Assembly: GCF_035083965.1 (NCBI RefSeq)
Contig: NC_089728.1
Span: 17,299,955 to 17,363,954, forward strand
Length of the DNA: 64,000 bases
Source: Branchiostoma lanceolatum
Taxonomy: Eukaryota > Chordata > Leptocardii > Amphioxiformes > Branchiostomatidae
Direction of reading: 5' to 3'
Part shown: in pieces, positions 12,801 to 24,149 of the stretch
Numbering within the stretch: position 1 is the first letter of the stretch
How the letters are laid out: every line of letters starts with the position of its first letter
Made by a program: the position numbers and the translations under genes
The notes under the pieces: model-generated
The model's database searches: none
The model's input: the letters and a program-made list of their open reading frames with translations, nothing else
Told to the model about the DNA's origin: nothing

Positions 12801-13420
12801 CTTTGACAGTTTGTAGGCCGTACTGTATAGGAAAGATGAAAAGTTTGGTACTGTAGTTGTACAATAGCCTTTTCAACAAATAACATTGGTTTACAATTGT
12901 GCCTTGTCTGCTTTGACAGTTTGTAGGCCGTATAGGAAAGATGAAAAGTTTGGTAGCTGTACAATAGCCTTTTCAACAAATAACATTGGTTTACAATTGT
13001 AATGTAGTTCAAATTCACCTGTGTCTATTGTTACAGCTCTGGGCTCTCCTCTGTCTCTTAGGTCCCGCTGTCTTAGTTCTTCAACTGAGTGATAGTCACC
13101 CGTTTCTCTGGCCTGGAAAACAAAAGTGACGACAAAGTGAACAAACTTTGATTTTCAATTTTTGACCTTAGGATTCGTACTGGTGAAGCTAATGTCATAA
13201 CCTTTATGATTATTAAACCCATAAATAACGAAGGAAAACATACACGGATTTGAAGGATTAGTATAACAGTTCAAACCTTAAGGAGCCCTTCGAAATATTT
13301 GGCGGCAAACTCTGGGATGTTAGCCGGCTGCTCGCGAAGGACTTCCCGGCTCAAGTCCTCGAGGAGAGACTTGAAGCCGGCCGGCACGGCTAACCGTACG
13401 GGACCGTAGCTCACCGACAT
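9484..13420 (-). CDS. Sp17-like RIIa/IQ-motif protein with Ala-Glu-Pro-rich tail
   Basis: Four exons are read on the minus strand: 13277-13420 (ATG at 13418-13420), 13035-13112, 10676-10840 and 9484-9939 (TGA). The phase is 0 throughout, giving 280 residues. Exon 1 encodes a dimerisation/docking RIIa domain (VPAGFKSLLEDLSREVL, REQPANIPEFAAKYFEGLL), very like sperm surface protein Sp17. Exon 3 is acidic and ends IQAGFRGFK. The next exon begins ARK, so splicing completes an IQ motif (IQxxxRGxxxR), the calmodulin-type site also found in Sp17. The C-terminal about 150 residues are APAEE-type repeats, absent from mammalian Sp17. RIIa proteins of this kind dock A-kinase anchoring proteins and act in sperm or ciliary axonemes. 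The exon 3 acceptor is the only loose point: cagAG used at 10841 keeps phase. Other RIIa/IQ family members are possible. Confidence 0.8.
11050..11215 (+). mobile_element. tRNA-derived SINE
   Basis: An A-box-like tggcgcagtgg and B-box-like ggttcaaatcc lie about 45 bp apart. A non-tRNA body follows (gcccttgggaaatgcact, then cttcactcaggcaaaaatg) that also occurs in other SINE copies here. It sits in an intron of the Sp17-like gene. Confidence 0.7.
11388..13002. repeat. Satellite array, about 16 units of 100 bp, intronic
   Basis: Each unit contains ttacaattgtgccttgtctg, ctttgacagtttgt, ggaaagatgaaaagtttgg and agccttttcaacaaataaca. The word ttacaattgtgcc recurs at exactly 100-bp spacing from about 11681 to 12781. 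The units at each edge are shifted by small insertions (ctgtag, tactg). Two unit types are seen: A (ccttgtctg with gtaggccg) and B (ccttggctg with gtttgccg). The array lies inside the intron between exons 2 and 3 of the Sp17-like gene. Because 100 is not a multiple of 3, the runs of about 62 codons are not genes. Confidence 0.95.
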
Positions 13421-13955
13421 GATGTTCCGTTAATCGTTTCGGTCTCGATCGCCAAGTACCGTGTTGACGTTTGCTTGTTTGCCCCCGTTTTGTGAAATAT
13501 TTCGACAGGAGGACTCTGTGCACCTGTTGCTAGCCCAAACAGGTGGTTGTTTGTTCACGCAGGTGTCACTTCCGCGTTCCCATGAGGCCCCGGGCAAAAA
13601 ATGGGTGCTACCACTAGAATAGGGATGTTTACCTCTTAAAGATATTTTATTATATTGTTAAACGATACTTTATCGTCCTTAATAACTTATAAAAATTTTT
13701 AAAATTGATTTTAAAAATTAATGAGCGATAGATTTGTTGTATGCAGTACATTTTTATTACTACAAAAAATCACAATTGGCTAGTTGTAACCTTTTTGTAA
13801 TACCGAATGGTATGGAAGGGCACTTAGCAACGTGACGTCATCCAAACAAATTCAAAATGGCGGCGAGCCAGCATTGGTTTCAAGAAGTTGGACTTTTTTG
13901 ACGATTTCAGTGGTGTTTTGTAGGAATACGGAAACTTTCGAAGATCACAGCAGCC
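13421..13955. promoter_or_regulatory. Divergent promoter between the Sp17-like gene and the 470-aa gene
   Basis: 535 bp separate two start codons on opposite strands. A perfect palindromic CRE, TGACGTCA, lies at 13833-13840, and a YY1-type word, AAAATGGCGGC, at 13854-13864, about 100 bp before the plus-strand ATG. CREs are common in testis- and cAMP-responsive promoters, and YY1 words of this form often sit just downstream of the start of transcription. No TATA box is evident near either start. Factor binding is inference. Confidence 0.55.
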
Positions 13956-16900
13956 ATGGCTACAGGTAATGTGACATTTCTTATCAAGCGACGTTGAAAT
14001 TTTATTTGGAATTTCTAATACGAGTCTAGAAACGTCTGTTGAATGGAACATAATGGAAAAGTCAACCCATGTTTTGACACATCTCAGCGGGAGGGACTAA
14101 TACGATCTGAGTGAAAACATTGGCCGTTGAACGTTGTGTTTACGTCTAGCTTTTTAAAAAAGACACAGCCTAAGCTCACTTACGTGCCGTTGAACAATAA
14201 TGACATAGACGCAATGAAAAGGTTATAACTCATTGAATCTAGGAGGTGTTATTTTTGGTCAGGAAGTTAGGTTTTAATTCAGATTGCCCAGAGAGCTCAG
14301 ACGGACACACCACTCGAGTTTTGAAGAACCCCACTTACTTGTATTTTCACCTGCTACAAGTGCATGGACTGAGTAAACATTGAAAGGAACTAGAGGACCC
14401 TTGAAGTCTTTAACAAAAGTGATAACTTTCCACCCACACTTGTGGTTGTTACAATGTTTTTGTTGAACGCTTTGTTGAAACTGTTTGGTATACCGTGTCC
14501 TGATCACCTAATCAGACCGCCGTTGAAAAGTTTTCATGGTAAAAAAAAAAGTATTGCGTGTGGTCCCCAAAAGGAACAAGCTGTAACAGTGGGGTTCAAT
14601 CGCCTCCAACTGACCAGTCTAACTGGTCTAGACCTTTCAGCCTAGTGGTTACGGCTTGTGGTCTGTGGACTGGTGGGCCCGGGTTTGAGTCCCCCTGGAG
14701 CCTGGAATCTGTTTCTAATCGCCTCTATATTGCTATATTGCCTGTTTAATGATCACAAAGCAACTTAATCAGTAAGAAATGTCACATTTATTCTCATTCA
14801 AATTCATAGAATCAATAGATGTGTAAGAAATTAGTACAATCACATTTTAACCTTTAGCACTCTGAATAGCTTTTTGGCACCCGATTTCCTATTGGTTACA
14901 GAGTTAGGCAGCAGGGAGAAGGTTAATAAGACGATAACCGGTGGGCGTAAGAATTGGTAGAATCGCATTTCTTTAAGTTTAAGCCGTTTGACTGCCGTAC
15001 TTACGAACGGGATCGGCCGTTGGATGTTCGAACAGCTTACGTTAGTGTCTGTTCGTAGCACACGTTCAAACATTTAAATAAAATAAGTCGGGTCTTAAGC
15101 CCGTCACACTTGTGCGTATAGACATTTAGTCCGCATGAGTGGCGTATTAACATGCTTTTTTGATAGCCAAATATGTGATTTCTTAGGCTCGATCATTAGG
15201 CTACACAACGGTGGGTCAGAGTCACTAGAAAACATCTTTTTCCCCGCAAATCTTACTTAAACCAAAAAAATGTTAATGCGCAACTCACGCGCACTTGAAT
15301 ATACGCACAAGTGTGAGGATTCAGAGCGTGGAGACATGTTTCTGTTGTCTGTTTCGTCTCGAGAAAGTTCTCTTAGCCTCCGTCCGTTGTCTTCCAAAAG
15401 TTGTTCACACATACAGCAGCATCTCTAGAACTTAGGGAAATCCATCCACACTCCCTACAGATGGTTCCCTTGGGTTTGACTTATCTGAATTACTGCTCAA
15501 TTTTTAACATAAGAGCACATGAATCTATGCTTGTTGCGTAGCAGAATTTTCTGCTTTTCCCCAAATAGAGCAGTCAGTAAAGAAATGGCTCTTTCAATAC
15601 AAGCAATAAAATGCATAAGAGTGTTGTGGTAAAAGTATGATAACCTGATAATATGATTATGCAAATAAGTAGCCTGAGGGTCATCCTAGTTAGTGACAGT
15701 CTTTTCCTTCATTTAGGAATCGAAAAACCTAGAGCTTAGACTCACTCAGGCAAGCAAATAAGATCTTCAATGCAAAAATTATGCCAGTCAAACATATCCT
15801 CCACCTAAGTACAAGTTGTTCAAAGCATGAAAGTCTTTGAGCTTTTAGTTTGGAAAGAAAGCTATTGTAGCATTTCCTCATAACTTATCAGCCTGAGTGT
15901 CATACTATTAGTTCCAGGCTTTCCCTTGGTGACCAAAAAAACTGCTTTTGCCCTTTTGATTCTGTCTTTATCACTGATAGATCTGCTTGGAGTCTATTTG
16001 CAACACTTGTCTATACTCTAGTTCCTGTTGTATTTTAGCCAGTGTAATTGAGGTAACACCCATTTTGATCACCTCTAATTGGTTCCTGTCAAAATAGCCA
16101 CAGGGGGTCTCTCATCTTTGATGAAGAATTTATGGAGGGAGATCTAATTTCATTGATCCAAGGTTCACAACTACCCTTTTTTCGATGTATATTAATCATT
16201 ATCAATGGCATGCCCCTTTGGCGCAAACAGAAACGCAACCCCGCTAATTCGCCATCTGGATCAAATTCCGTGGATCCTGGGGCCAGAGTTCGGGTCGACT
16301 CCAGCTCGAACATGTTGTAAGGGATTGCATTCGTCATTTCGGGTGGTGACGTAAAGTCAACGGCCCCCCATAAGCCTCAAGCGTCAAACCTCTGAACGTA
16401 AAATAACACGCTTATCGAGAATAGTAGGGGTGACCCGGTGTGCTTGGCTAAATATGCGAGCCGTAGCGATGCCCCATTGCACTACCACTAGCTACTTGAA
16501 AAAGCATCATGCTTAACCTCAATTGGGGATGACTGCTTTACTTTACTTTACTTACTTATAATTTCATTCCAAACATCCCACAACTAATCATCAGACTGTT
16601 GTCATTTTGAAGACATAAATTCCAACAGTTTGTCACTTATTATTAACTGCCCAAAGTTCTCTTGTTTCCATATCACTTAACACATTAAGTGTTTTTCCCC
16701 CACCTGGCTTTCATCATCTTTTGTTCCCAGATGCCCATGTGCGGGTAATTTTCCATCAGTAATCTGAGTGTTCTTTGTGATTTTCCACTCCATTTGATAA
16801 ACACACAAGAGAAGGATTAATCATTAAAGATGTTTATCCAGTTCTGTTGTAAACTGAATACTGTACTCAGAATTGGCAGTTGTAGGTGGTTGTTGCTGAT

Positions 16901-19900
16901 AAGGGCCGGTAAGCATTGGTGATAAGACACATGTATATACTGTAAATGCCTTTAAGTTCGCATGGTTTTTATTTCGGAGAAAATGGAGTGTTCGCGGTGG
17001 TTTTAAGTTTGCGTTTGAAACAATAGTAGCGCTACAGTCATACATTTATGTGTGTAAAAAGTTTCGCAAACATTTCTGCATTTACAGTAGTTAGTCAGCT
17101 AGTACATTCCTTTAAATGCCATTGGTCAGAAACCTTATCATTACTTTAAATGCATTTAAGTTCGCGTGTTTTCTTGTTTTTCGGTAGGAAAAAAATGGAA
17201 CGTTTGTGGTGGTTTTAAGTTCGCGTTTGAAACAATAGTAGTACTACAGTCATAGGTGGGCAAAAAGTTACGCGGTGGTTTTAAGTTCGCGTTGAAGAGT
17301 TCACCGCAAAAACCGCAAACATAAACCACCGCGAATATTTCTGCATTTACAGTAACTTGATTTGCTTTTATTCACTAATTTCTGCCTTAAACGCACCAAA
17401 CTGTAATTGGAAATGGAGAAATATATTTCAATACGACTTAAAATGGAGCCATCTACCAAATCTGAACAGAGTCAAATATAAAAAGAAGTCTAAGTTAAAA
17501 TTCTAAAAGATTTGCTTGGAAGAAAAGTTTGCCACTTGTGTTCTTTTCCAAGTGTTGAGCACTCTGTTATATTGTATATCGGACAGGTACATAATTCCAG
17601 AAGCAAACTACTAGTAGTCATTGTACATTGTAGACTGTAGCTTGTTCATTGTTCAACAGACGTGTCCAACTGACCAATCACCTAAGGCCTACCTTTAGCT
17701 TGGACTTGTTCAAACAAAATTGTCAAAATAATGGATTATGCGGAATGTTTTTTAAAGTTTGCAAAACAGAAGCTTGTGTTGTGTTCATTGTTTCTGGGGT
17801 ATTGACATTTTTGAGTCAAAGTTTTCCCATGGACAACCAAACAGAATAATTGCATTCTTGAAGGATGTTTAGATTCCAAGGTTGAAGGAGTTCCTTTGAG
17901 TGACACAAGCATGCATGGCTAGACTTGAAGGTAAATGCAACTGCCAAACCTTAAAGGAATTTGGTGTCCAGATTAACTGTATCTTTTTAGGGTCTTTATA
18001 TTTTGCATTTAGAGCATAACCAGATATTTTACTTGAGATTTTAACAAAAAACAACTTCTGAAAAGTCATCCCGTAGTCACTCAAACATCTACTATACATA
18101 ATTCTAAATGCAAGATGATCTTTAAATTTGAGTTTCAAGGAATTGGTGTCTTATAAACACTTACATGTAGGAGTCATAATCTTTAAGATCTTAAATCTCA
18201 GTCACGCAAACCTGGACCTTTGACACTGAAGATTGAAGAAGAGATCTTGAAGATTTTATGAGGCGTGCGGACCAACAGGAATCTTTTGTGGTCGTGTTTA
18301 GGTTCAACCTTCAGTCTAAACATTGCGCTCTTTGTACGAGTGCCAAAATCAATCACAGAAACATGGTTCAAACTCCAGTGCGTGCTACGGAGTCCATCGG
18401 ACAAACATTTCGCTCCGCCCGCTAAAGACAAATAATATAGTGTACTATCACTGGGGCTCTATTGGCGCCAGGGTTACGGCAAATTTGTTCAACTGTGGGG
18501 GACCAGAAAGCGTCATGGCGAGGGTTCCTCTGTTTGAAGATATTAGAGCATCATACTACGGTAATCGGGAGAATTAAGAATGTTGTCAGTACTTAGTTGT
18601 GGCTGGTAGATCCCTTTTGAAGAGAGAGCATATTTGTTATTAGATTTTCTGTAAGTTGTCTGTTGTCGTGACTAATAGGCAAGAAAGCAACTTAGATTTA
18701 GCAAAGTAAACAATTAGTAGCACAAGTGCTTTATTGATTTGTAGTTTAAGTGAGTGTTTTGAAGACAGCAGAAATGAAAGGTTACTGTATGTTGTGCTGG
18801 TCCTATCATGAAATACTTTCAATAGCACTCAAATCTTCTCAATAGACGGCAGGTGGCAAAAGTACCATATATGTGCCACCCTCTGATTTATGACTATGAT
18901 GAAAGAGTCTAATGTAACGCCTTATGTGTTTGCTGCTCACTTCTTTTGGGCGTTAATCACTTGTGTTGAAAGCTGTTGGCACCCCTTATATACTACTGCG
19001 CATTCAGTCATGTTGCATGTTACAGTGTTGCCCATGGATGTATACACAGTAAGCCCCTTAGTTTAAACAAACATTGAAAGTCAGCTTTTCTGCGCTGTGT
19101 GGTCAAAGACTAGAAGTCTTTGTTGTAAGTGTAAGAGGAAGTTTTCGAATAGATTTATACGTTGTGTTTAGTGAATGTATCGTGCAAAGGTTTGTCCAGA
19201 ACTTTCCACTTTTGTTCTTGTGAATACTAGCTACATTTGTACATGTATTATAATATACTTAGTCTAGTAACAGCCTGCCCCATAGCCCTACGCACATAAG
19301 AATGTAGAAATGCAAAATAAAAACATGAAAATGAAGATTTAACAGACATGCAGCCACTCTCTCATTGGTTGAACTGCTAATTGTGATGGACACACAGTCA
19401 GGATCAATCTATTGACTGTAATTTCTGTCTCCCTACAGATTTGCATGGCACTGAGCTGATGTACAACAGAATCATCGGCCCGAGAACCAACGCTCTCAGC
19501 GTCGACCAACACAAGAGCAGACATGGCATCCGCCTTCGCAGTATGAGCTTTCCCAGGAAGAGCAAGCGAGGCCTACGCTCTCCGTCCTCCCCCGCCCTCT
19601 CCATGGCAACGCCCATGGCAACGCAACTCGTTCCCATGGTAACATCGTCCTCGGCATTGTTACAACGGGAGAGGACGTTCCCCACGGCTTCTGGGGCGAC
19701 CCCGAAGGGCAGCAGTATGGTTCCCGCGGAATTCCCGCAAGCGGACACCCCTGAGCCGGAAGTTATAGAAGAAGTGTTCCCGATACAGTACCCGTTACTG
19801 CACGACGAGATGAACAGGCAACGTGCAATCGCTGCTCAGAGCTTCGGCGCGGGGCTCAAGATCAAACAGGTTCCGCTGCCGCAGCTGTACAAACAGGAGA

Positions 19901-22900
19901 AGGACCAGCCACGATCGAGAACGCCGTCAGCGCGGGGTGTACGCGCCGTGCCTGTGTACAAGGACAGAGAGGTGAGAAAGGTAGCTTTTATATTGTACAG
20001 TAACTGCTTTAAATCTTATTCTAAAGGGTGATAATGAGCCCAGGCTGTCTTCAGAACCCGTCCCTCTGTCCTGGTAAGAAAATTTGCTTGTTGGGACGGA
20101 AAAAAAATTCACCTAATTTTTCCAAAGAATCTCAACTTCATGTCATGAAATTACTGAAAAATTAATTTCGTATGCTCAAAATGACAGATTTAACAATAGA
20201 AATTAACAGCAAAACAACTTGTAGGACGGAAACAAAGTTAAAGCTGGAGACAGCCCTGTACTGTATGAGGAATAGAATTGAGATTCAGGATCTTCCAGAT
20301 CCTTGAATCATCGGCTACAAATTTGCTACAGTTACTTGAGCAACTGGATAGAAATGGCCAGATGTTTCAGATAGCATGATCCACTACTCTCCGTCAGTGA
20401 CTGGACTGAGTAAGATACGCAAGAAAACAGTTCTCACTCCATTGGAGTAACTGTTTTCTTGCATGTCTTATTACCTGGATGTCTAACCTTCATCAACACT
20501 GTTTACAAACACTTTTTTATTGCTCCTGTTAGACGCCGAGTCCAGCCCCTCAGGCTACAACCTCTCGTCTGTACCTCCGAGACACTCGCTCCCCCATCAG
20601 GAACATGAGTGAACAGCAGCGGAGACTACAGGACGAAGAGAAGGCCAGGATGAGGACCAAGGTCATGAAGAGGACAGCAGAGGTACAGCCAGTTGATGAG
20701 TCTGTTAGCTAACTAGATTATTGATAACTACATGTAAGCTAGATTTTATTGGTCCTGTGTGGTCTTTTGGGCAGGTTTGACTGTACAAGACAGTGAAACT
20801 ATACATCAGTACTGAAATCCAACTGTCAGTAATTTAACAGTTACTGACACTAAATGCATTTAAGTATCAGCTTTACTGTCACTCCTGTGATATAATTAAG
20901 TAACCAATACTTAAGGTTTCTTGATGATTATAAGTACTTAGTACTTATCTCTCACTGTTGGTTGCTGTCTTGACAGTACTGATCAATATTGCCACTGGCA
21001 ATTACTGATATACTACTGCCAAAAATTGACAAATTTAATATCTTACTGTCAGCTACTGTTCCACTTACTGTCAGTTTCTGACTACAACTGTATTGTTCTG
21101 TCCAGATTGTCTCTCCTGTAATATGTAACTGACCATGTACTCTAGGTTTCTTATGATTTCTTATTACTGATCACTCACTGTTAGTTGCTGTCTTGCTTGC
21201 CACAGGCAATTACTGACATATTACTACATGTACTAAAATAGACAAATTTCATCTCTTACTGTCAGCTCCTGTTCCACTTACTGTCAGTTTCTGACTACAA
21301 CTGTGCCACTGGCAATTACTGACATTCTACTACAGTTTCATGTAATACTGTCATTTCCTGTTTAACTTACTGTCAGTTTCTGACTACAACTGTGCCACTG
21401 GCAATTACTGACATTCTACTACAGTTTCATGTCTTACTGTCAGCTCCTGTTCCACTTACTGTCAGTTTCTGATTACAACTGTGCCACTGGCAATTATTGA
21501 CATTCTACTACAGTTTCATGTCTTACTGTCAGCTCCTGTTCCACTTACTGTCAGTTTCTGACTACAACTGTGCCACTGGCAATTGCTGACATTCTACTAC
21601 AGTTTCATGTCTTACTGTCAGCTCCTGTTCCACTTACTGTCAGTTTCTGACTGAATCTGTGTCGTTCTGTCCAGATCGTGGGCCACAGAGTTGACCGGAT
21701 GTACTACATGATGGGGTCCAACGTTCCGCTGCTGTACCGGTACCAGGTCGACGATGACGAGTTGAACCGCCTGCGCGAACTGTCCCAAGCACGGTCCGGT
21801 ACCTCGCACTACGGCAGGGGACTCAGGTACAGCGGCTTTGGTGTTTATGTTGCAGTTCTTTTTAACTAGGATATATAGTCCAAAATTGTGTGTAGGGATG
21901 GGGAATGGGAAACGGTCAGAACCAGAGTTGCCTAATCGGCTCCTGTCAATCAATTTGCATGCCGTCCCAGTGTCTGGTATGAGGAAAAACAACAACAACT
22001 GTGGGGGCAACACGTGTACTTGTGTACCAGGGAAACAGGGTGTCCCCTGCAAAAGAAGGGAATCTAATTTCATATATATACATGTATCTCTGGGAATCTC
22101 TGTCATATATGTTGAAATGTTCTCTGCACAAATTTAAAGTTACAAATCAAAGATGTATCTTCTCAGGATTTTTCTTTCCCTAGACCATGTTTCAAAACAT
22201 GATGCATGTTCCTATTAACTTCAATATAAGTTTTATTCTTTGGATATGGATATTACACAGTTTATATGTTTGCTACTGATTACTGATACATAAGTAAAAC
22301 AGAGCATAATTTATATAAAATGTCCCCATTGAAGTAGCCCTTAACCTTTAAGAATTTTGATGAGACTAATGATTAAAAGCTCCCATGAACCAAAAGAAGT
22401 TAAAACTTTGTTTTAGAAAGGTATGATTTCCCTTGAGGTGTTTAGGAAATATTTAACCCAATCTACCAGGCCTTTAGCTGTGAAAGGATTATCAAAAATG
22501 AGATATGATATTTTGTGTTTTAGCAAGTTCAGGTTTGTAGGAACAGAGGCTTGGACCATAGACCCGCTCCTGCCGCACATAGGCTCACGCGAGGAGCTAG
22601 CTCTACACGCTGCAAAACTACAGGCACAGATAGAAATGCAGGAGTTACAGGCCAAACTACAGGCACAGATACAGGCAGATAAAGAGATTCAGGCCATAGA
22701 ACAGGCACACAGGCCAGCAAGACAAGTTCAGGCAGGATGTTCGAGAATAGACATTCTCATACAATCAGGCTGGTTGAGTGCGCAGTCAAGCGGAAAGACA
22801 GACAGTAAGGGAAGTCTTGAACCTGAAGTCTTCAGTAGAAAATACAAACAGACTTTAGCACAGCCGGGAAGAGAGTATTCTAAAAGTGCAGATTATCAAC

Positions 22901-23100
22901 AAAGAAAGACATTCTTGCAGGCCAGGTCGAATGCACAGGTGCTAGGGCTGAAAGAGAGACATTTAGCAACAGATAAACATTTCCCTCAGAGTAGACTCAA
23001 GCTAGGAGCATATCCGGGCATGGATCTAACCATTGTGGGACAGGGGAGGTTTTTCTCATCAGACACGGGAATCTACCAAGGGACACTGAAAGGGGAATAG
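13956..23100 (+). CDS. Unrecognised 470-aa protein, five exons
   Basis: Exon 1 ends ATGGCTACAG at 13965 and is followed by gtaatg. The other exons are 19439-19971, 20533-20682, 21675-21826 and 22533-23100 (TAG). Lengths 10+533+150+152+568 give exactly 471 codons, and every junction keeps phase. The protein starts MATDLHGTELMYNRI. It has a basic Ser/Pro-rich region (residues about 25-100), a more conserved-looking block (PIQYPLLHDEMNRQR; later HRVDRMYYMMGSNVPLLYRY), a Gln/Ala-rich amphipathic helix (LQAQIEMQELQAKLQAQIQ) and a basic tail. I do not recognise the family. It shares a 535-bp divergent promoter with the Sp17-like gene, so co-expression in sperm or ciliated cells is plausible but not shown. 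AATAAA follows at 23628-23633. Exon 4 ends in phase 2, compatible with direct splicing to 24143 in the next gene, so the two may be isoforms of one locus. Confidence 0.7.
14625..14725 (+). mobile_element. tRNA-derived SINE fragment
   Basis: A-box-like tagtggttacgg and B-box-like gggtttgagtcc are spaced as in a tRNA gene. The intact cloverleaf is not evident. It lies in intron 1 of the 470-aa gene. Confidence 0.5.
14850..14925 (-). repeat. Dispersed repeat, about 85 bp (family of four here)
   Basis: On the minus strand it reads ccttctccctgctgcctaac, tctgtaaccaata, gggtgccaaaaagc. Related copies are at 29110-29450 (interrupted by a hairpin element), 55335-55405 and 58270-58358. Confidence 0.75.
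15104..15319. mobile_element. MITE with about 50-bp inverted termini
   Basis: The left terminus, cgtcacacttgtgcgtata, is repeated inverted at the right end (atacgcacaagtgtgagg). The match continues more loosely through gtggcgtattaacat-like words on both sides. No open frame is present. It is intronic. Confidence 0.6.
16938..17354. mobile_element. Two adjacent MITEs, TACTGTAAATGC family
   Basis: Copy one is 16938-17089 and copy two about 17143-17354. The ends read tactgtaaatgc and gcatttacagta. The shared interior includes ttaagttcgcg, gtgttcgcggtggttttaag and gtttgaaacaatagtag. Other copies are at 51923-52139 and 55733-55918, with a degraded one at about 35924-36162. Confidence 0.75.
19262..19430. 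repeat. Local repeat, copy 1 of 2
   Basis: The words catagcccta, gcaaaataaaaacatg, ctctctcattggttgaactg, ctaattgtga and cagtcaggatca recur in the same order at about 23578-23750. Copy 1 lies just before the 3' splice site of exon 2 (19439). Confidence 0.75.
20041..20258. mobile_element. Short MITE, same family as 5049-5232
   Basis: It begins caggctgtcttc and ends ggagacagccctg. It shares gacagatttaac and atagaaattaacagcaa with the 5049 copy. Confidence 0.55.
21060..21655. repeat. Intronic 89-bp tandem repeat (about 4-5 units) upstream of exon 4
   Basis: The unit runs gtgccactggcaattactga, cattctactacagtttcatg, tcttactgtcagctcctgtt, ccacttactgtcagtttctg, actacaact. Copies from about 21240 to 21655 are nearly identical, and older, looser copies extend left. 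A second ttctgtccagatt, almost identical to the real 3' splice site ttctgtccag/ATC at 21674, occurs at about 21103. Confidence 0.85.
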
Positions 23101-24142
23101 TAAGCTCTGTACGATCATTGTTTATTTTGATGTAAATGTTATCAAAAAAATTGGGAAGGCGTCTTTACATTTCAGAAACATTTTTTCAAGAGACACGATT
23201 CCAGACATTCAGTAGATTTGACGGCAATTGATGATATTGTAGTCCTTTAGAGTTTTTCTTTTTTAATTGAGGGCTTCCTGTTGCAGAAAAATCTGTTATG
23301 CCTACAACATACTATTGTCATTTGTAAACATGGGCAGTTTTAAAGTCAATATTAGGAACAAATGACTTTTGTTTTGGTTTCACTTAGCATTGTAGAACTC
23401 TATAGGAGTTAGAACATTGCCTTGTGGATCCCTTCCCTCTTATAACACCCACTGTTATTGTAACACCACATCGCTGACCACCTACATTTTGTACAGCTGA
23501 ATCAGGAAAGATTAAATATGCAGTTGTATACTCCCTTGAACATGACTTTTCTTACTTGCAAGTTAGCAACTTAGTATTATAGACCGATCTCATAGCCCCA
23601 CCCACCTCTGTCAAAACATAGATTCAAAATAAAAAGATAAAAATGCAAATATCTTGACAGACATACAGACACTCTCTCATTGGGCAAACTGCTAATTGCC
23701 ATGCTATGATTGGTTGAACTGCTAATTGTGACTGACAGTCAGGATCAGTGTATTACCATGGCAAGGCTCCTTGGATAGTAAGCTTGGACAATCAGGAACC
23801 AAGTGCCAATAGAAAGATTGAACTGAGAGACTGGCAGAGTTTGAAAGAACAAGTGAAAGAATTAAAGACTTGCTGACTGTGTAGGGAGACAATAAGTCAG
23901 CACCAAGGACAGACTTATTGTGAGAAAAGTTCTCCAAGGTAAGGAAAGCAAAAAAAAAAAAATGAAGTCCCCTTTTTGAAACTTTTATTTTACAGTATTA
24001 GCTTTCTGATACAGTTAAATTTGGTTTTCAACAAGTGTTGTATACAGCTTTAGGAATGTTTAGTGAAAGAGGAGTTTTATAAATACAAATTTTGTAAGAA
24101 TTCCATACCATGTTGTCTTATTTGCTAAAAATTTCTTCACAG
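23101..24142. other. 3' UTR and gap between the 470-aa and EF-hand genes
   Basis: No coding exon was recognised. AATAAA lies at 23628-23633. The second copy of the local repeat is at about 23578-23750. A pyrimidine-containing 3' splice site, tttcttcacag, ends at 24142, so exon 24143 is probably not a first exon. Confidence 0.55.
23578..23750. repeat. Local repeat, copy 2 of 2
   Basis: Homologous to 19262-19430. Here the ctctctcattgg..aactgctaattg segment is itself doubled (about 23670-23735). Confidence 0.7.
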
Positions 24143-24149
24143 CAGTGGA

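Noticed and set aside
11388..13002. CRISPR-like array
   Set aside because: The unit is a continuous 100-bp satellite with no short repeat separated by unique spacers, and the genome is eukaryotic.
11457..13018. Series of about 62-codon minus frames over the satellite
   Set aside because: They recur every 100 bp because the unit is not a multiple of three and hits a stop each third unit. They lack splice sites and coding character.
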